Assembly (NCBI GenBank): GCA_910577325.1
Contig: CAJTMR010000004.1
Coordinates: 62,001 to 126,000 of the forward strand
DNA: 64,000 bases
DNA from: an uncultured Parabacteroides sp.
Lineage (GTDB): Bacteria; Bacteroidota; Bacteroidia; Bacteroidales; Tannerellaceae
Direction: 5' to 3'
The notes under the pieces were generated by a model. That model was not told the DNA's origin. It saw only the letters and a list, made by a program, of their open reading frames with translations, and did not search any database. This document shows positions 43,496 through 53,655 of the stretch, in pieces; positions within the stretch are counted from its first letter, which is position 1, and each line of letters begins with the position of its first letter. The position numbers and the translations under genes are program-made.

Positions 43496-46400
43496 TCATC
43501 GGATCACGATCCTGAATCCCACATTCATCGGCCGTTGCCAGGGCAGGTAGGCTTTGCGGACGGCTGATGTGGAGTATTTGGGACGTTCGCGCCAGGAGCC
43601 GCCGCGTACGACTTTCTTTTCGGCTGCATCTTTGTTTGCTTTTTCCTTTAAAGGATAAGGAAGGTAATCGGATGCCGTCCATTCCGCCACGTTTCCGTTC
43701 ATGTCGTATAATCCCCAGGGATTGGGACGGTAGGAGGCGACCGGGCAACTGATCAGTTGATGGTCGTTTACGTTCAAGACTTTCGGCAGGAAATCCCAGA
43801 ACTTACGCATGGGATCGTTTGCCTGCATCGGCTTCGGGTCTACGCCTGTTACCGCCAAGTCGACAGTCGTGCTGTCTGCCAAGTTTTCGAAAGTACCGAA
43901 GTCACTCTCCGTCGATCCGAACCAGAAATCATCCGCGCTACCTGCGCGTGCTGCCCATTCCCATTGTGTCTCGGTAGGTAGAGACACTGTGTTGCCTGAC
44001 ATTTTGCTGATTTTCTGACAGAAAGCGTTCGCTTCGTCCCAACTGACACGCACGACAGGCTGTTCGGGCCGGTTGGCTGCATAGCCGGGAGTCGTATGGT
44101 CCTTCCAGGTCTGTCCGATGTATCGGCTGTCGTGTTCCGGGAAAAGCGCGCGGAACTGTGCATTCGTGATTTCGGTCGTGCTCATCCAGAAGCCTTCCTT
44201 CACGTTAGCCTTGAATGCGGGCGAAGCGGAAGGTGTCTGGTTGTTGCCCATCACGAAGCTGCCTGCGGGAATCCATACCAGGTCGATGTGGATATCCGGG
44301 GTTATGGTAAGGCGGCGGGTCGTTTCGCCTTTGGCTGCTTGCCGGGCAGCCGCCGTCTGCGTGTCGAACGGGAATCCCTTTACTTTGGCCGGGCGGACCG
44401 GTTTGGCAGGCTTTTTTATTTCGACTGTCTTGTTGGTCGTTGCTCCGGTGATGCCGTCTGATTTTTCGTTTTCTTTCAGCCAGTTGGCATAGTCGGCAAT
44501 CTCTTTTTGCCAGTCTACCCGTACGCCGCTGTATTTCCCGGCCAGTTCCATACGGCGATCTACTTGCCGTGCCGGCGATTGCGGTTTTAGGTCTATCTGT
44601 GTGAAAGCTCCGCTGTAAGGCGCGTTGAGGTCGATCCAGGCATAGAGTGTCCGCATGTCCTCTTCCGGAACCTGTACTCCGTGATGTCCGGCTTGCAGGA
44701 TGCGGATCAGCTCGCTGTTGCTTGCGTGGAACTCGGCCGGTTTGAGAACGTAGATGTCCGATTCCGGTCCTTGGCGGTACACATAGGGGTGCAGGTTCAG
44801 ATAGCTTTGGTCGAACTGCTTGTTGATTTTCGTCAATATTCCTCTTTTATACGTGACCATCTGGTCCTTGCGGAAGTCCGGCTCGGCATTTTTCCCGTTG
44901 TGGCAAGACACGCAGTTACGGTCCAGCACCGGTTGCACTTCCAAGCGGAACGTGAACGGGCGGACACCTCCTTCCGGTGTTTCCAGCCGGCGTGCCTGTT
45001 TGGCCGAAGCGATCGTGCGTTTGGGAATCGGTATGCTGTTCTGATCCTCGTGGCAACCGACACAGGAGACGATCTCGCCCGGCATTCCCGTCAGCCAACT
45101 GCGCATCCACTGGATAGCTGCCCCGTCTTTGTCCAACGGCTGAATGGAAACCGGTGTGTTGGCGGGAATGGTGAACAGTGCGGAACCGTCTTCTTCGACC
45201 GGGACTGTCCCGAGTATGCGTTTGATGTCCCATCCGCTTTGTATTCCCTGTGCATCGTGATCGGAGGGAGCCAATATATAAGCATACTCGTATGCGAAGA
45301 TACGGAGTGCCTTGATCGTGCCTCGGGGAATGCCCTGCGTACCCTCTCCTTCGTAAATATCTTGGATAAAGACCGTAGCTTCTTTGCTGTCCGGCTTGAT
45401 CTTCGAAGGGATGACGGGAGGCGTTTCACGTTTTACCAGCGGGATGGGAGCGGTCAGGCCTTCCCCTTCCTGTTCGGCGATAAGTGTCAGGTTGTCGAAG
45501 ACATCGACCAGGTAAATTCCCCAAAGTGCATCCTTGGCCGGTTTGCAGGCGACTATAAAGTACTTCTCACTGAGCGGAAACGGTTTCATGAACTGAGGCC
45601 AGACGCCTTTCACCAATTCGTCTTTGATGATCGGGACGATCGGCCGGTCTTTGAACGGTAGTTCCTGTATCATCCCCTTTTCCTCTTTCCGGCTTTTGGC
45701 TGGGTCGAAGATGACGAGCCGTCCCGAACGGGCCGTCCCGTGATGGCCGGAGATGATGCCGATGAAGCGGCTGCTGTATTTGGAAAGCGGCTTCATGTCG
45801 AACGTGCTGTTCGGGAAATAGGAACCGCTGCCGTAGAGTGCTTTGTTTTCCGTCCCGTCAGGGTTCATGTGCATCACGATACGGGAGAAATAGTGTGTCA
45901 AGTCCGTATATTCCCAGCGGGTGTACATGATGCGTCCGTTCGGGATGACGACCGGCGACCAGTTCCCGTCCTGGTCGAAGGTGAGGCGGTGCAAGGCGCG
46001 CGTCTGCGGGTCAAAGGATACCAGATTGGCTACCACGTCGTCGCCATGCACGCAAGGCACGCCGTTGTAACCGATATTGGTCGTTGCCACCACTTTTCCG
46101 TCCGGCAGGTAATTGGCATCGCAAAATTCCAGGTCCGGTTCGTCGACAGTGATCTTTTGGTGAAGGTTGCTTCCGTCAATGTTCATTTCGTAGATCTGCC
46201 ATTTCCGGTTTTCGTCGAGCGAGGAGAAGAGAAGGCGGTCGGCATTCCAGTGGAGTTGTATGTCTGAAACGGGGACATCGGCCTTGGGTTTGTAGATCCG
46301 TTTGTTTTCAATGGTTCCGCGCAAACCCGTGAGCAGGTCGATCTCGGCGTCGTAGCCTTTGCGCGGATTAGAGAAGAGCGAGTTGTAGTTGGCCGTCGAA

Positions 46401-46828
46401 GTGCCCATTGACGGTCCCATCGCCTTACGAGCTTTGTCGCCTAAGCGGTAACGGGCTACAATGATCTTGTCCATATCCAGTAGCGGATTGGCGAGGATGA
46501 TCTCACGCTTCAACGCAATTATTTCTTGAGCTTGGCCGATCATTTTGTCGACCGCGTTGCCGGAAACCTTGCCGGACAAGGCCTGTTGTACTTCGGGCAG
46601 AAGCGTTTCCAGGCGGGAGAGTTTTTCGTAAAGTGCGGGAGCTTTCTCTCCCAATGCTGTTTTTGTATCGTCCAGATAGGCACGTATGGCAGTAGGGTTT
46701 ACCCACCGGATTTGCACTCCCAGATCATTTAGCTGAATTTGGCGTAATGAATCCTGCCCGTTCGTTGCGGAAATACCGGATAAGGAAAGGGAGAGAAGTG
46801 CGAAGAGTAAACAAACTTTATGTTTCAT
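43496..46828 (-). CDS. Exported HzsA-like protein with two CxxCH haem motifs fused to a formylglycine-enzyme-like domain
   Basis: The protein has 1110 residues and a signal peptide (about 1-24). The N-terminal region (about 190-500) looks like beta-propeller repeats (LHWNADRLLFSSLDENRKWQIYEMNIDGSN) as in HzsA-related proteins. Two c-type haem motifs, CVGCH and CVSCH, follow in the middle. The C-terminal domain (about 860-1110) has the FGE/SUMF1 fold (IPAGSFVMGNN, VRVSWDEANAFCQKIS, LPTETQWEWAARAG, GLYDMNGNVAEWTASDY, VVRGGSW). The FGE catalytic cysteines before the terminal GFRI are absent, so sulfatase activation is unlikely. It lies downstream of the GH105 gene. The role is unknown. Confidence 0.85.
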   Translation of the reverse strand: MKHKVCLLFALLSLSLSGISATNGQDSLRQIQLNDLGVQIRWVNPTAIRAYLDDTKTALGEKAPALYEKLSRLETLLPEVQQALSGKVSGNAVDKMIGQAQEIIALKREIILANPLLDMDKIIVARYRLGDKARKAMGPSMGTSTANYNSLFSNPRKGYDAEIDLLTGLRGTIENKRIYKPKADVPVSDIQLHWNADRLLFSSLDENRKWQIYEMNIDGSNLHQKITVDEPDLEFCDANYLPDGKVVATTNIGYNGVPCVHGDDVVANLVSFDPQTRALHRLTFDQDGNWSPVVIPNGRIMYTRWEYTDLTHYFSRIVMHMNPDGTENKALYGSGSYFPNSTFDMKPLSKYSSRFIGIISGHHGTARSGRLVIFDPAKSRKEEKGMIQELPFKDRPIVPIIKDELVKGVWPQFMKPFPLSEKYFIVACKPAKDALWGIYLVDVFDNLTLIAEQEGEGLTAPIPLVKRETPPVIPSKIKPDSKEATVFIQDIYEGEGTQGIPRGTIKALRIFAYEYAYILAPSDHDAQGIQSGWDIKRILGTVPVEEDGSALFTIPANTPVSIQPLDKDGAAIQWMRSWLTGMPGEIVSCVGCHEDQNSIPIPKRTIASAKQARRLETPEGGVRPFTFRLEVQPVLDRNCVSCHNGKNAEPDFRKDQMVTYKRGILTKINKQFDQSYLNLHPYVYRQGPESDIYVLKPAEFHASNSELIRILQAGHHGVQVPEEDMRTLYAWIDLNAPYSGAFTQIDLKPQSPARQVDRRMELAGKYSGVRVDWQKEIADYANWLKENEKSDGITGATTNKTVEIKKPAKPVRPAKVKGFPFDTQTAAARQAAKGETTRRLTITPDIHIDLVWIPAGSFVMGNNQTPSASPAFKANVKEGFWMSTTEITNAQFRALFPEHDSRYIGQTWKDHTTPGYAANRPEQPVVRVSWDEANAFCQKISKMSGNTVSLPTETQWEWAARAGSADDFWFGSTESDFGTFENLADSTTVDLAVTGVDPKPMQANDPMRKFWDFLPKVLNVNDHQLISCPVASYRPNPWGLYDMNGNVAEWTASDYLPYPLKEKANKDAAEKKVVRGGSWRERPKYSTSAVRKAYLPWQRPMNVGFRIVIR

Positions 46829-46849
46829 GTCATTATTATTTTTTCAAAA

Positions 46850-47050
46850 TCTCTATCATACAATCATTCTACTATCACTCCATCTTTTTCTAATATAGTA
46901 GAAAAAGATATAAACATATTGCTTATTTTCAATAGGATAGTGGGATTTGACACTGAACACCCGGATGTTTGTTTTCTGTACATCCGGGTGTCAAGAGGAC
47001 AAACACCCGGATGTTAAAGGCGGGTTTACCCAGGTGTCCAAGAGCTTTTA
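46850..47050. repeat. Palindromic repeat region related to the MITE-like family
   Basis: AACACCCGGATGT (46956-46968), ACATCCGGGTGT (46980-46991) and AACACCCGGATGTT (47002-47015) form alternating inverted copies. Upstream, CATTCTACTATCA at about 46866-46880 recalls the ACTATCAT repeats of MITE copy 1, and a TTTTTCTA/TAGAAAAA hairpin follows. The 19-bp terminal repeats are missing. It fills most of the 46829-47086 gap. Confidence 0.5.
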
Positions 47051-47086
47051 CTGGTACTTTTATGAAAAAAAGAGCCTTGTTGTGAC

Positions 47087-48259
47087 TTATTTTTCTGCTA
47101 ATTGGTAAATTTCCGATGCAGCCATCAGGAATGCACCTGTACCATAGAGTTCGGTCATGTCGCGTGTCACCTTTTTCGGATCGGCGCCTACCGGCTGGAC
47201 CCAACCTAATTTCCCGTCCGTTTCAACGGCGCGGATCAATGCCTCCCAGCCTTTTTTTACAACAGGCAGGTATTTGTTTGCCGGCAGATAACCTTGGTTG
47301 ATTCCGTATGCCAGGCCGTAGACGATAAATCCGGTCGCGCTTGTCTCGGGTGAAGGATAGCTGTCCGGGTCCAGCAGGCTGGCATGCCAGTAACCGTCTT
47401 TTCCTTGCAGCCCGGCGAGGCGTTCGCTCATCTCTTTGAAAAGGTCGAGGTAGAAGGGGCGGAACTCTTTGTCGTCTGCCGGCAGCGTCTTCAGGATTTC
47501 CGCCAGCCCACCGATTACCCAACCGTTGCCGCGTCCCCAGAAAATCTTCTTGCCGTTGGCTTCTTTCTGTCCGATGTATCGGCTGTCGCGATAGAAAAGG
47601 TCTTCGTCTTTATCATACAGGTGGTTGTATGTGGCACGGAATTCGCTGTCGGCAAAGTGCATGTATTTGCGGTTGCCGGTCAGCGTGTAGAGCCGCGTGT
47701 AGACTCCGGGTGCCATGAAAAGGGCGTCGCACCAAGTCCAACGTTCGATCGTGCTGCCTTTGCTGTAATCGAGGTCCATGCTTCCGTTGGAAGGATTGTT
47801 CAAAACCCAGTCGGCGCGGGCGATGGTCGGCTTCAACATGTTCTCGTTCTTTTCCTTATTATAGAAATCGATGTAGGTTTGTGCGATGCAAACGTCATCG
47901 GCATGATACATCCGGTTGGCAACCTGCCAGTTCTGTCGGTTGAAGATTTTCCGGAGCCAGTCATAATAGGTGTTGTCTCCGCTCAGTTCCGCCCAGTCGA
48001 ACATTCCCATATAAAGTGCTCCGGCAATCCATCCGCGCGGTTCGCTCTTGGCATATTTGTTTTCGGGATAATCCTTGATCTGCCAGTCCGCCACCCGGCG
48101 GGCGATGTCCATGACGCTTTGCCGGTTCCAGTTGCTGCTGGCAACAATGTTGGAGGTGGTGTTATTTTTCGTTTCGGCCTGTGCGGGCAAGTTGTTTACT
48201 AAACAGGTACAGGCGCAAAGGGAGAGACCCATGCAGAGGTGCTTGATTGTAGTGTTCAT
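47087..48259 (-). CDS. GH105 unsaturated glycuronyl (rhamnogalacturonyl) hydrolase
   Basis: The protein has 390 residues and a signal peptide ending NLPAQA. It has the (alpha/alpha)6 fold of YteR. Recognisable motifs are WIAGALYMGMFDWAELSG, HADDVCIAQTYIDFY, ERWTWCDALFMAPGVYTRL (with the catalytic Asp) and KIFWGRGNGWVIGGLAEIL. Members remove the unsaturated uronic acid left by polysaccharide lyases, mainly from rhamnogalacturonan I. It belongs to the minus-strand PUL, 165 bp after the SusD gene, from which a terminator separates it. Confidence 0.92.
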   Translation of the reverse strand: MNTTIKHLCMGLSLCACTCLVNNLPAQAETKNNTTSNIVASSNWNRQSVMDIARRVADWQIKDYPENKYAKSEPRGWIAGALYMGMFDWAELSGDNTYYDWLRKIFNRQNWQVANRMYHADDVCIAQTYIDFYNKEKNENMLKPTIARADWVLNNPSNGSMDLDYSKGSTIERWTWCDALFMAPGVYTRLYTLTGNRKYMHFADSEFRATYNHLYDKDEDLFYRDSRYIGQKEANGKKIFWGRGNGWVIGGLAEILKTLPADDKEFRPFYLDLFKEMSERLAGLQGKDGYWHASLLDPDSYPSPETSATGFIVYGLAYGINQGYLPANKYLPVVKKGWEALIRAVETDGKLGWVQPVGADPKKVTRDMTELYGTGAFLMAASEIYQLAEK

Positions 48260-48365
48260 GATACTATTCTTGAAGTCATTTTTAAATTTGCATCAAAAGT
48301 AAGAAAGATTGGTGGAGATTTGATTTAAAAATATCTCAAAATTGATGAGAAATGTCTCATAAAAA

Positions 48366-48414
48366 AAACAATATCAACAAACCTTTTTTATTGATTGGTC
48401 TGTTGATATTGTTT
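48366..48414 (-). terminator. Hairpin terminator after the SusD gene (48425-50332)
   Basis: AAACAATATCAACA (48366-48379) pairs perfectly with TGTTGATATTGTTT (48401-48414). On the minus strand it runs into a long T-stretch (A8 on the plus strand). Confidence 0.8.
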
Positions 48415-48424
48415 TATTTAGGTC

Positions 48425-50332
48425 TTATCTGTTTTCCCAGCCTTTGTTTTGAATCAAATTAGGGTTCATTACCAACTCTTCTTTTGGAATAGGCCAGTAG
48501 TAACGATAGTCATCCCAAGGCAATGTACCTTTGATTGTGTTTTGATACGGACTTTTCGGATAACAAATCAAGAAGCCTTCGCTATCCACAAATACGGTTT
48601 TGTTAAGTTCAACTTGCTGGGCAATTTCCGGTTTTGTCGTATGCGTTCCGTCATACAAATCCTGAATGGCTGTGAATTTCATACCTCGTAATGGGACTGT
48701 CAGTAGCTTGCCTGCTTTCCAACGCATCAAATCTTCGTAACGACGGTTCTCAATCGCCATTTCAACGCGACGTTCGCGACGTATTTCACGTAATAACGGA
48801 GATACTTTGTAATCGAGTTTTTCCGCATAGATTTTGTCCAAACGAGGGTCTTTCGGTTCATTCCCGACTACTAATTTTGCTGTGGGATATTTATTGAAAT
48901 CATATCCTGCACGTTCACGCAGAGCATTAATTGTTAAATCTACATCAGCTTGGCTTAATGTTCCATTCAGTTCATATTTGGCTTCTGCATACATCAGCAA
49001 CAGTTCGCCATAGCGGAACTCTATGGCAGCTTGGATGCCTTGTGTCGTACGGTCTTCTTCTACGATATCACCCATCCAGTGTTTGATAACGCGATAGCCC
49101 GTAACGGTTGAGCCGCTGGCATTGTAGTTGAGGTCTGGGTATTTGATACCGTTTCTTTCTTGATCCACGATGCCACCTTGGTAGATGGTCACGTGTTCGC
49201 CCGGACGACAGATAGTCTGTGTCAGACGTGGATCACGGTTTTCCAACTCTGTCCATTTTCCATATCCGAGGAAGTTCGGGTTTTGTTCATAATTGCCTTC
49301 ATTTCCTCCGGTATAGATGGGACGGCCGTCTATACACAGATATTCGTCTATTAAGCCGCGTGTCGCTCCCATTGACTGGCGGTTGGAGTTGTTTTGATTG
49401 AAATAACGTTGTGCAGCATGGCCTACTTTGTTTTCCAGATAGACACGTCCGAGAATTACTTCAGGATTGGAAGACAGATTGGTCGCCGTAAACATTTTCC
49501 AATATGTTTCTTCCCCGTCTTTATATAAGGAATATTTGCCTAACAGTGTTTCGCAAGCTTTGACTGCTTCTTCCAGCCAAGTATTGGCTGTGTTTTGCAA
49601 GTTCAGTTCCGTGTGGTATTTACGGAATGTACCCTCAAATAGGCAGATGCGGGCTTTCAGGAAGTTTGCTTGCTCTTTGTTGAGCCGGTCTGTTTCCTGG
49701 TCTTTCTTTTCCGGTAACCATTGGACGGCTTTATTGATACACATCAAGACGGAATCCATTACTTCTGCCCGTGGAGTACGTGGTGCATACAGTTCTTCCG
49801 ATGCTTCTGTCAGATCGTATACGATCCAAGGCACATCTCCGAAAAGAAGAACTTTCTTGTAATATTCCCAAGCCTTGAAAAAATAAGCTTCACCGGCGTA
49901 TGCATTTTTCTTTTCCTGATTGAGATCTGCTTTTTTGTAATGGCTTAGAAAGAAATTGACTTTCCGCAAATTGTCCCAATTCCATCCGTTCGTGGCTGAT
50001 GCTCCGGTCGGAACAATTAATTCTCCGGCCAGACTGCTGGGCTCGTTGCCTGTCTTGACACAGTTGTCGGAGTAGAAGTCGCCGTACATCAATGGACTTC
50101 CGGTAACGTTTAACGCCGGGCTTTTGTCTTGTGCCCAGCCACTTTGATGGCCGATAATGTACAAGGGGTACAGACTGTTTAGCATGAGTTTGAGGTCTGT
50201 TTCTGTTTTCCAGAAACTTTCGTCTGTAATCTCGTCTAACGGATAACGTTCCATGAAGTCGTCATTACAGCTTGGCAGTAATACCGAGGCTATTCCGAAC
50301 GTCAATATATATTTTTTTAAATTGAATTTCAT
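48425..50332 (-). CDS. SusD-family surface glycan-binding lipoprotein
   Basis: The protein has 635 residues, large for a SusD. The lipoprotein signal ends VLLPSC. SusD features are MERYPLDEITDESFWKTETDLKLMLNSLY, AGEAYFFKAWEYYKKVLLFGDVPWI, TPRAEVMDSVLMCI, EFRYGELLLMYAEAKYELNG and LLREIRRERRVEMAIENRRYEDLMRWKAG. It follows SusC by 37 bp. With the GH105 hydrolase and sensor nearby it probably binds a pectin-derived glycan, which is inference. Confidence 0.94.
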   Translation of the reverse strand: MKFNLKKYILTFGIASVLLPSCNDDFMERYPLDEITDESFWKTETDLKLMLNSLYPLYIIGHQSGWAQDKSPALNVTGSPLMYGDFYSDNCVKTGNEPSSLAGELIVPTGASATNGWNWDNLRKVNFFLSHYKKADLNQEKKNAYAGEAYFFKAWEYYKKVLLFGDVPWIVYDLTEASEELYAPRTPRAEVMDSVLMCINKAVQWLPEKKDQETDRLNKEQANFLKARICLFEGTFRKYHTELNLQNTANTWLEEAVKACETLLGKYSLYKDGEETYWKMFTATNLSSNPEVILGRVYLENKVGHAAQRYFNQNNSNRQSMGATRGLIDEYLCIDGRPIYTGGNEGNYEQNPNFLGYGKWTELENRDPRLTQTICRPGEHVTIYQGGIVDQERNGIKYPDLNYNASGSTVTGYRVIKHWMGDIVEEDRTTQGIQAAIEFRYGELLLMYAEAKYELNGTLSQADVDLTINALRERAGYDFNKYPTAKLVVGNEPKDPRLDKIYAEKLDYKVSPLLREIRRERRVEMAIENRRYEDLMRWKAGKLLTVPLRGMKFTAIQDLYDGTHTTKPEIAQQVELNKTVFVDSEGFLICYPKSPYQNTIKGTLPWDDYRYYWPIPKEELVMNPNLIQNKGWENR

Positions 50333-50369
50333 GATTGATATTGTTTGTTTATTTGATATATAGATTTAT

Positions 50370-53300
50370 TTAGAAACCGACCTGTAAACCAAATGCCACA
50401 GAGCGCATCATCGGATAGGCCGATGAAATTTGATCTGGATCGTAAAGGTCCGGAATCTGGCTGATCTCAAACAGATTGTATCCGGATAGGCTTAAACGAA
50501 CGGTAGACAATTTGGCTTTGCTTGTCCATTCTCTTGGCAATGTATATCCCAATGCCAATGTTTTCAGGCGTAGGTATGCTCCGTTGAATAAGTAGCCGGT
50601 CTGTTGTATGGATGAAATACGTCCGGCATACATTGGATATTTCGCATTTGTGCGTTCAGGTGTCCATGAATTGTTGTACATTTCCCAATTTCCGGCAGTA
50701 TCGGATCCTCCCCAAAATACGTTATCGCTAATCCATACGTCTCTTTTGGCAATACCTTGGAAGAATATATTCAAATCGAAATTTTTCCAAGAAATATTAC
50801 CTGTAATACCATAATGGAAGCGAGGTGTGGAATTCCCAATGATCTTACGGTCTCCGGGATTATTTACTGTTTCGTCGCCTTTGCTGATTTCACCGTCATT
50901 GTTCAAATCTGCATAACGGATATCCCCAGGGAAAATCGTAGATTGAATTTTTGTTTGGCTAGGCCCGATCAGTGTATATTTCCCATTTTCATCAACCGTG
51001 AAATCACTTTCTTGCAAGATCCCTATAGTTTCATATCCCCAGATTTCTCCCATTTTCATGCCGTCGTAGAGAGATGATAACAATTTGTTCGGATTTCCTG
51101 AGAATTTTACAACTTCAGACTGATAATCGGACAAGACAAGGCCGACATCGTAGCGAATGCCGTTGCTCAGTTGATCCTTCCATTTCAAGCTTAGTTCCCA
51201 ACCGTTGGTTTTCAATTCACCGGTGTTTCGTTTGGGGACGGTCGCTCCCAATACGGCAGGAAGTTTTGTCCCATTCATTAAGATATCGACCGTACGACGT
51301 GTGTACCAATCAAATGAAGCATCCAATTTCCCGTTCAAAACAGTCGCATCAATACCGAAATCCAGTGTCTTGGCTGTTTCCCATGTTAAATCGGAAGCAA
51401 TTAGGCCTGTCGGGCTCATGCCTTTGTTTTGTTCGCCATTCATGACCCATGATATATAGTTGGCAGCGCCATAGCTTGCGATGTAAGCATAATTGGCAAC
51501 ATCTTGGTTACCCAGTGACCCCCAGGACCCACGTACTTTTAAGTTGTCAAGCCAGATACGTGTGTTTTCCATGAACTTTTCTTCTGATAGTCTCCATCCG
51601 GCAGAGAAAGATGGGAAAAATTTGAAACGTGAATTTTTGCCAAAACGTGAAGTCCCGTCATAACGTCCGCTGAATTCAAACAGGTAGCGTCCTGCATAGT
51701 CGTAATTAGCACGTACGAATGCTCCGCGAATTGCCCAATGTTCAAAATTATCTCCTGTATATTGAGCTCCGTTTGTCATGCCTAAGGTTGGAAGATCGTT
51801 TGTAATGACGTCTTCTGCTTCTCCCCAGGTTTTACGGAATTGGAACCATTCCTGGTTGAAACCGGCTACGGCGGAAACGTTGTGTTGGCCGAACGCCTTA
51901 TTGAATGTTGCGTAAGCGTTGATTGTGTAGTAATCGGAATGTCTGGATTCCTCTCTCACGCTGGATGGATTTGTATGGGTACTGACTGTACTTGCCCATG
52001 AATCGACAACATAGTTGCGGAGAGGAATGAACCTCTTTTGGAAATATTCAGTCGGGCGATAGGACAATTCAGCCTTTACGTTGAATTCTGGACAGAATGT
52101 GATTGTTGGAGTTATGTTGAAGACCGTGCTGGTGTTTTTAGTCTGCTGTGTTGCTCCGTAAGCCAACCATCCCAGGATATTGTCCGTATATGTGTTGGGA
52201 ATCGGGTCGTTCGGACTTGTCATGATCGGCATGTTCAAGTTACGGTTGGGTTCGTTCTTCATTACAGCCCAGACGGAACCTTTTTGTGGGTTCATATATG
52301 GTTCGTTGTAGTTACTGGAATTGAATGATATTTTAGAAGCAACATCGAACCAATCCGTAATTTTGGAGTTGATGCTCATATTGATGTTGTATCGGTTCTG
52401 GATATCCGTGTTAATCTTGTACATACCTTCTTGGCGTTGGTAACCCAAAGAAATGTAGTAGCGAGTTTTAGCCGAACCACCGCTGATCGAAATGTTATGA
52501 CGTTGGAGAGGAGTCCAATCCTTTACTCCGGTTTCATACGGGTTCATGTTGGCAACCCATGTCATGTTGGTCGTACTACCTTCGTTATAGATCCATGCGT
52601 TTTCCGGAGTCGGGTTTTCCATGTATTTCTTTTTTGCAGCCAAGAGGGTTTCCTTCCAGGGAGTAATGGTTCCGCCAGTCATTTCCGTCTGTCTGTTGGA
52701 AGCCAGCTGGTGTGTGTAGGCATCCAAAATATCCGGTGTATGTGACGGTGTGTTCCACTGTAGATTCAGATTATAAGTGACAGTGGCTTTCATGTCGTTT
52801 TTACCAGATTTGGTGGTGATCAACATGACACCATAAGTCGCACGTGCACCATAAATAGCGGATGCTGAGGCGTCTTTCAGTACGGAGATGTTTTCAATGT
52901 CGCTCGGATTCATCATGTTCAAGTAGTCGGCATCTACTTGGATTCCGTCAACAATGATTAACGGGCTTCCTGTTTTCACTTCCCATTCGTTGGTTTTGTT
53001 TTCTTTTAGACCGATAGATGTACCACCACGGACATTAAAACTCGGAGTCGCATTGGGGGAGGCATTGGTTGCCGAGACATTCAAGTTGGGCACTACACCC
53101 TGTAGAGCCTGTCCCACATTGGCTACCGGTTTGTTTTCAAGGACTTCAGCACCTACGGAAGCGACAGCGCCTGTCAAGTTTACTTTTTTCTGTGTACCAA
53201 AACCGACGATTACGACTTCTTCCAAAGCTTGTGAGTCCTCTTTCATGGTAACATTAATGGTTGTTTTCCCTTTTACGGGAATAGTTTGGGTTTGGTAGCC

Positions 53301-53528
53301 CATGTACGAGAATACCAATTCTGCATTGGTTGGAACTGACGACAATGTGTAATTACCGTCTACATCTGTGATGTTCCCGATCGTAGTTCCTTTAACTTGG
53401 ATGGCAACACCTATCAGAACTTCACCTTTTTCATCTTTTACATTACCCGAAATAAAAACATCCTGGGCAAACAACTGGTGGAAAAAAAGGAAAAATCCCA
53501 TCAGCGTAATTAGAATTTTGCTTTTCAT
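50370..53528 (-). CDS. SusC-family TonB-dependent receptor
   Basis: The protein has 1052 residues and is complete. A signal peptide ends LFAQ; the N-terminal beta-sandwich (about 25-110, ISGNVKDEKGEVLIGVAIQVKGT) is followed by the TonB-box region (LEEVVIVGFGTQKK), plug (IENISVLKDASASAIYGARATYG) and barrel ending RSVAFGLQVGF. It pairs with the SusD at 48425-50332 and imports oligosaccharides across the outer membrane. Unlike the receptors at 1-4500 it shows no trace of the inverted repeat. The sensor gene lies 127 bp upstream. Confidence 0.96.
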   Translation of the reverse strand: MKSKILITLMGFFLFFHQLFAQDVFISGNVKDEKGEVLIGVAIQVKGTTIGNITDVDGNYTLSSVPTNAELVFSYMGYQTQTIPVKGKTTINVTMKEDSQALEEVVIVGFGTQKKVNLTGAVASVGAEVLENKPVANVGQALQGVVPNLNVSATNASPNATPSFNVRGGTSIGLKENKTNEWEVKTGSPLIIVDGIQVDADYLNMMNPSDIENISVLKDASASAIYGARATYGVMLITTKSGKNDMKATVTYNLNLQWNTPSHTPDILDAYTHQLASNRQTEMTGGTITPWKETLLAAKKKYMENPTPENAWIYNEGSTTNMTWVANMNPYETGVKDWTPLQRHNISISGGSAKTRYYISLGYQRQEGMYKINTDIQNRYNINMSINSKITDWFDVASKISFNSSNYNEPYMNPQKGSVWAVMKNEPNRNLNMPIMTSPNDPIPNTYTDNILGWLAYGATQQTKNTSTVFNITPTITFCPEFNVKAELSYRPTEYFQKRFIPLRNYVVDSWASTVSTHTNPSSVREESRHSDYYTINAYATFNKAFGQHNVSAVAGFNQEWFQFRKTWGEAEDVITNDLPTLGMTNGAQYTGDNFEHWAIRGAFVRANYDYAGRYLFEFSGRYDGTSRFGKNSRFKFFPSFSAGWRLSEEKFMENTRIWLDNLKVRGSWGSLGNQDVANYAYIASYGAANYISWVMNGEQNKGMSPTGLIASDLTWETAKTLDFGIDATVLNGKLDASFDWYTRRTVDILMNGTKLPAVLGATVPKRNTGELKTNGWELSLKWKDQLSNGIRYDVGLVLSDYQSEVVKFSGNPNKLLSSLYDGMKMGEIWGYETIGILQESDFTVDENGKYTLIGPSQTKIQSTIFPGDIRYADLNNDGEISKGDETVNNPGDRKIIGNSTPRFHYGITGNISWKNFDLNIFFQGIAKRDVWISDNVFWGGSDTAGNWEMYNNSWTPERTNAKYPMYAGRISSIQQTGYLFNGAYLRLKTLALGYTLPREWTSKAKLSTVRLSLSGYNLFEISQIPDLYDPDQISSAYPMMRSVAFGLQVGF

Positions 53529-53655
53529 TATGAAATGATTTTGAATTTGGTTAACACTTGTTTAACTTTCGATGCAAAAATCTAATTTCTGTAGTTAAGA
53601 AAAGGTTGTTTTTGTCTCTTAAAAGATAAATATCGTCTTTTATTGAGAAATTTTT

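Noticed and set aside
43496..44500. Active formylglycine-generating enzyme that would mature sulfatases.
   Set aside because: The paired Cys residues near the C-terminus are missing (the region reads RGGSWRERPKYSTSAVRKAY), and no sulfatase is in the window.
46956..47015. Repeated CACCCGGATGT looked like a short CRISPR-type array.
   Set aside because: Copies alternate in orientation, spacers are uneven and there are only three; no cas genes are present.
53100..53528. Possible third inversion site in the SusC at 50370-53528.
   Set aside because: Its N-domain/plug junction encodes FSYMGYQTQTIPVKG, unlike the repeat arms, and no inverted partner was seen in the window.
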